Of a stretch of DNA of 7,596 nucleotides, positions 6,546 to 7,596 are shown piece after piece. The DNA is taken from contig CACIWH010000016.1 in the NCBI GenBank assembly GCA_902590295.1, positions 1 to 7,596 of the forward strand, read 5' to 3'. The stretch's first letter is position 1, and each line of letters opens with the position of its first letter. The stretch comes from an uncultured Pelagibacteraceae bacterium. Its GTDB lineage: Bacteria > Pseudomonadota > Alphaproteobacteria > Pelagibacterales > Pelagibacteraceae. The translations under genes and the position numbers were made by a program. The notes under the pieces were generated by a model, which saw only the letters and a program-made list of their open reading frames with translations, did not search any database and was not told the origin of the DNA.

Positions 6546-7596
6546 TTAATTTAAGTCAAAAATCTTACCAGGATTCATTATGTTATTTGGATCAATAGTT
6601 CTTTTGATAGACTTCATGACAGGTAAGTTATCACCATGTTCTTTAAGAAGGTAATCTTTTTTATGAAGCCCAACTCCATGTTCTCCTGTGATTGTGCCTT
6701 CTAGTTCTAATGTTTTTTCTATAAGAATATCACTAAATTTTCTTATCTTTTGATAAGTCTCTTTTTTTTCTGGGTCGTAAGGTAGTAAAACATGGAAATT
6801 ACCGTCACCAAGATGACCAACCATTGGAGCTCTTAGACCAAATTTTTTAGCCTCAGCATCTGCAAAGTTTACACACTCAGTTATTTTAGAAATTGGTAAA
6901 CAAACATCAGTTGAGTACACTCTGCCATTATTTATTTGTGCTTTAACAGAATAATAGACGTCATGTCTTGCCTTCCATAGCTTATTTCTTTCCGTTAAAT
7001 CTTTCGCCCATTTAAAGGAACTTCCATTATTATTTTTCGATATTTCCTCAACAATATCGATTGATTCTTTATTTGAAGTTTCTGATCCATGGAATTCAAA
7101 AAATAAAGTGGGTGTAGCCTCTACATCCTTTAATTTAGAGTATTCTATACTTATTTCCATTTGATCTTTATTAAGCATTTCAATTCTTGCAATTGGAATG
7201 CCATACTGAATTACCTCTTGTGCAGTTTTAACTGCATCCTCTAAAGTTTTAAAATGACATACGGCACTCATGATACTTTCTGGAATTGGTGATAATCTTA
7301 GCTGGATCTCCGTTATAACTCCGAGCGTACCTTCGGAACCAATAAATAAGTTAGTTAAATTGTATCCTGCTGAAGTCTTTTTTGTTCTACTCCCAGTTTT
7401 TATTATATCTCCATTTGGAAGAACAACAGTTAATCCAGTTATAACAGTTTTCATAGTTCCATATTTAACTGCCATTGTTCCTGACGCTGAAGTAGAGGCC
7501 ATACCACCTATTGCAGCATTTGCACCTGGATCGATTGGGAAAAATACCCCATCCTCTCTTAAATAGTCATTCAATTGTTCCCTAGTTACACATGCC
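6546..7596 (-). CDS. FAD-binding D-2-hydroxyacid (D-lactate-type) dehydrogenase, N-terminus cut by window edge
   Basis: The frame is open to the right edge and ends with a TAA at 6546-6548; about 350 residues are visible, and family members are about 460-480, so roughly 110-120 N-terminal residues are missing. It belongs to the FAD-linked oxidases of the GlcD/D-lactate dehydrogenase group, which oxidise D-2-hydroxyacids and pass electrons to cytochrome c or quinone. Counting from the first complete codon, the FAD pyrophosphate loop is FFPIDPGANAAIGGMA near 18-32, followed by ASGTMAVKYGT and GSEGTLGVITE near 86-96. The C-terminal domain has VCLPIS, GHLGDGNFH near 260-268 (metal or substrate site), GEHGVG near 304-309, and the usual ending IDPNNIMNPGKIFDLN. 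The FFPIDPGA...GGMA..SASGT.AV.YGT run is closest in memory to D-lactate dehydrogenase (cytochrome) rather than GlcD; other D-2-hydroxyacids remain possible. A TTG at 7572-7574 is internal, not the start, because homologous sequence (VTREQLN) continues upstream. Confidence 0.92.
   Translation of the reverse strand, partial: ACVTREQLNDYLREDGVFFPIDPGANAAIGGMASTSASGTMAVKYGTMKTVITGLTVVLPNGDIIKTGSRTKKTSAGYNLTNLFIGSEGTLGVITEIQLRLSPIPESIMSAVCHFKTLEDAVKTAQEVIQYGIPIARIEMLNKDQMEISIEYSKLKDVEATPTLFFEFHGSETSNKESIDIVEEISKNNNGSSFKWAKDLTERNKLWKARHDVYYSVKAQINNGRVYSTDVCLPISKITECVNFADAEAKKFGLRAPMVGHLGDGNFHVLLPYDPEKKETYQKIRKFSDILIEKTLELEGTITGEHGVGLHKKDYLLKEHGDNLPVMKSIKRTIDPNNIMNPGKIFDLN

Noticed and set aside
7270..7566. 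Plus-strand frame of 98 codons opposite the FAD-linked dehydrogenase
   Set aside because: Antisense to a conserved FAD-binding domain, with no ribosome site or recognisable motif.
7572..7574. TTG as the start of the FAD-linked dehydrogenase
   Set aside because: The frame stays open to the window edge with family-typical residues (VTREQLN) upstream, and the N-terminal part of the FAD domain would be missing; the gene is cut by the window.

Overview
The window is a strongly AT-rich, densely packed stretch of bacterial chromosome in which every gene I can support lies on the minus strand. Low GC, very short intergenic gaps, overlapping genes, few Shine-Dalgarno sequences and a Tat-exported TRAP binding protein together suggest a streamlined marine alphaproteobacterium, for example Pelagibacterales (SAR11) or a similar AT-rich lineage. 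This placement is inference from style and gene content; there is no rRNA or other phylogenetic marker here.

In transcription order (high to low coordinates) the window holds: (1) the 3' part of a FAD-linked D-2-hydroxyacid (D-lactate-type) dehydrogenase that runs off the right edge; (2) 8 bp later, an NAD(P)-dependent D-2-hydroxyacid dehydrogenase of the glyoxylate/hydroxypyruvate reductase type; (3) a 118 bp gap that probably carries the control region of a transport operon; (4) dctP, the Tat-exported substrate-binding protein of a TRAP transporter; (5) a strong intrinsic terminator in the 84 bp gap after dctP; (6) dctQ and dctM, the small and large TRAP membrane subunits, overlapping by 11 bp; (7) 6 bp later, an amidase-signature hydrolase; (8) a 58-residue two-helix membrane protein whose start overlaps the amidase stop; (9) 8 bp later, a DMT/EamA-family exporter with a GTG start, cut off by the left edge.

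The genes read together as a carboxylate uptake and redox cassette. The binding protein resembles the TakP (2-oxoacid) group of TRAP receptors. One dehydrogenase interconverts 2-oxoacids and D-2-hydroxyacids with a nicotinamide cofactor, and the other oxidises D-2-hydroxyacids through FAD into the respiratory chain. The amidase could release a carboxylate and ammonia from an amide form of the substrate, and the EamA protein could export a product. The substrate cannot be fixed from sequence alone.

The points most worth a second look are the small membrane protein joined to the amidase and exporter, the terminator that appears to set dctP expression above dctQM, the paired NADPH-type and flavin-type D-hydroxyacid dehydrogenases, and the unusual amidase-TRAP pairing. 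I found no RNA genes, mobile elements, CRISPR arrays or large repeats.
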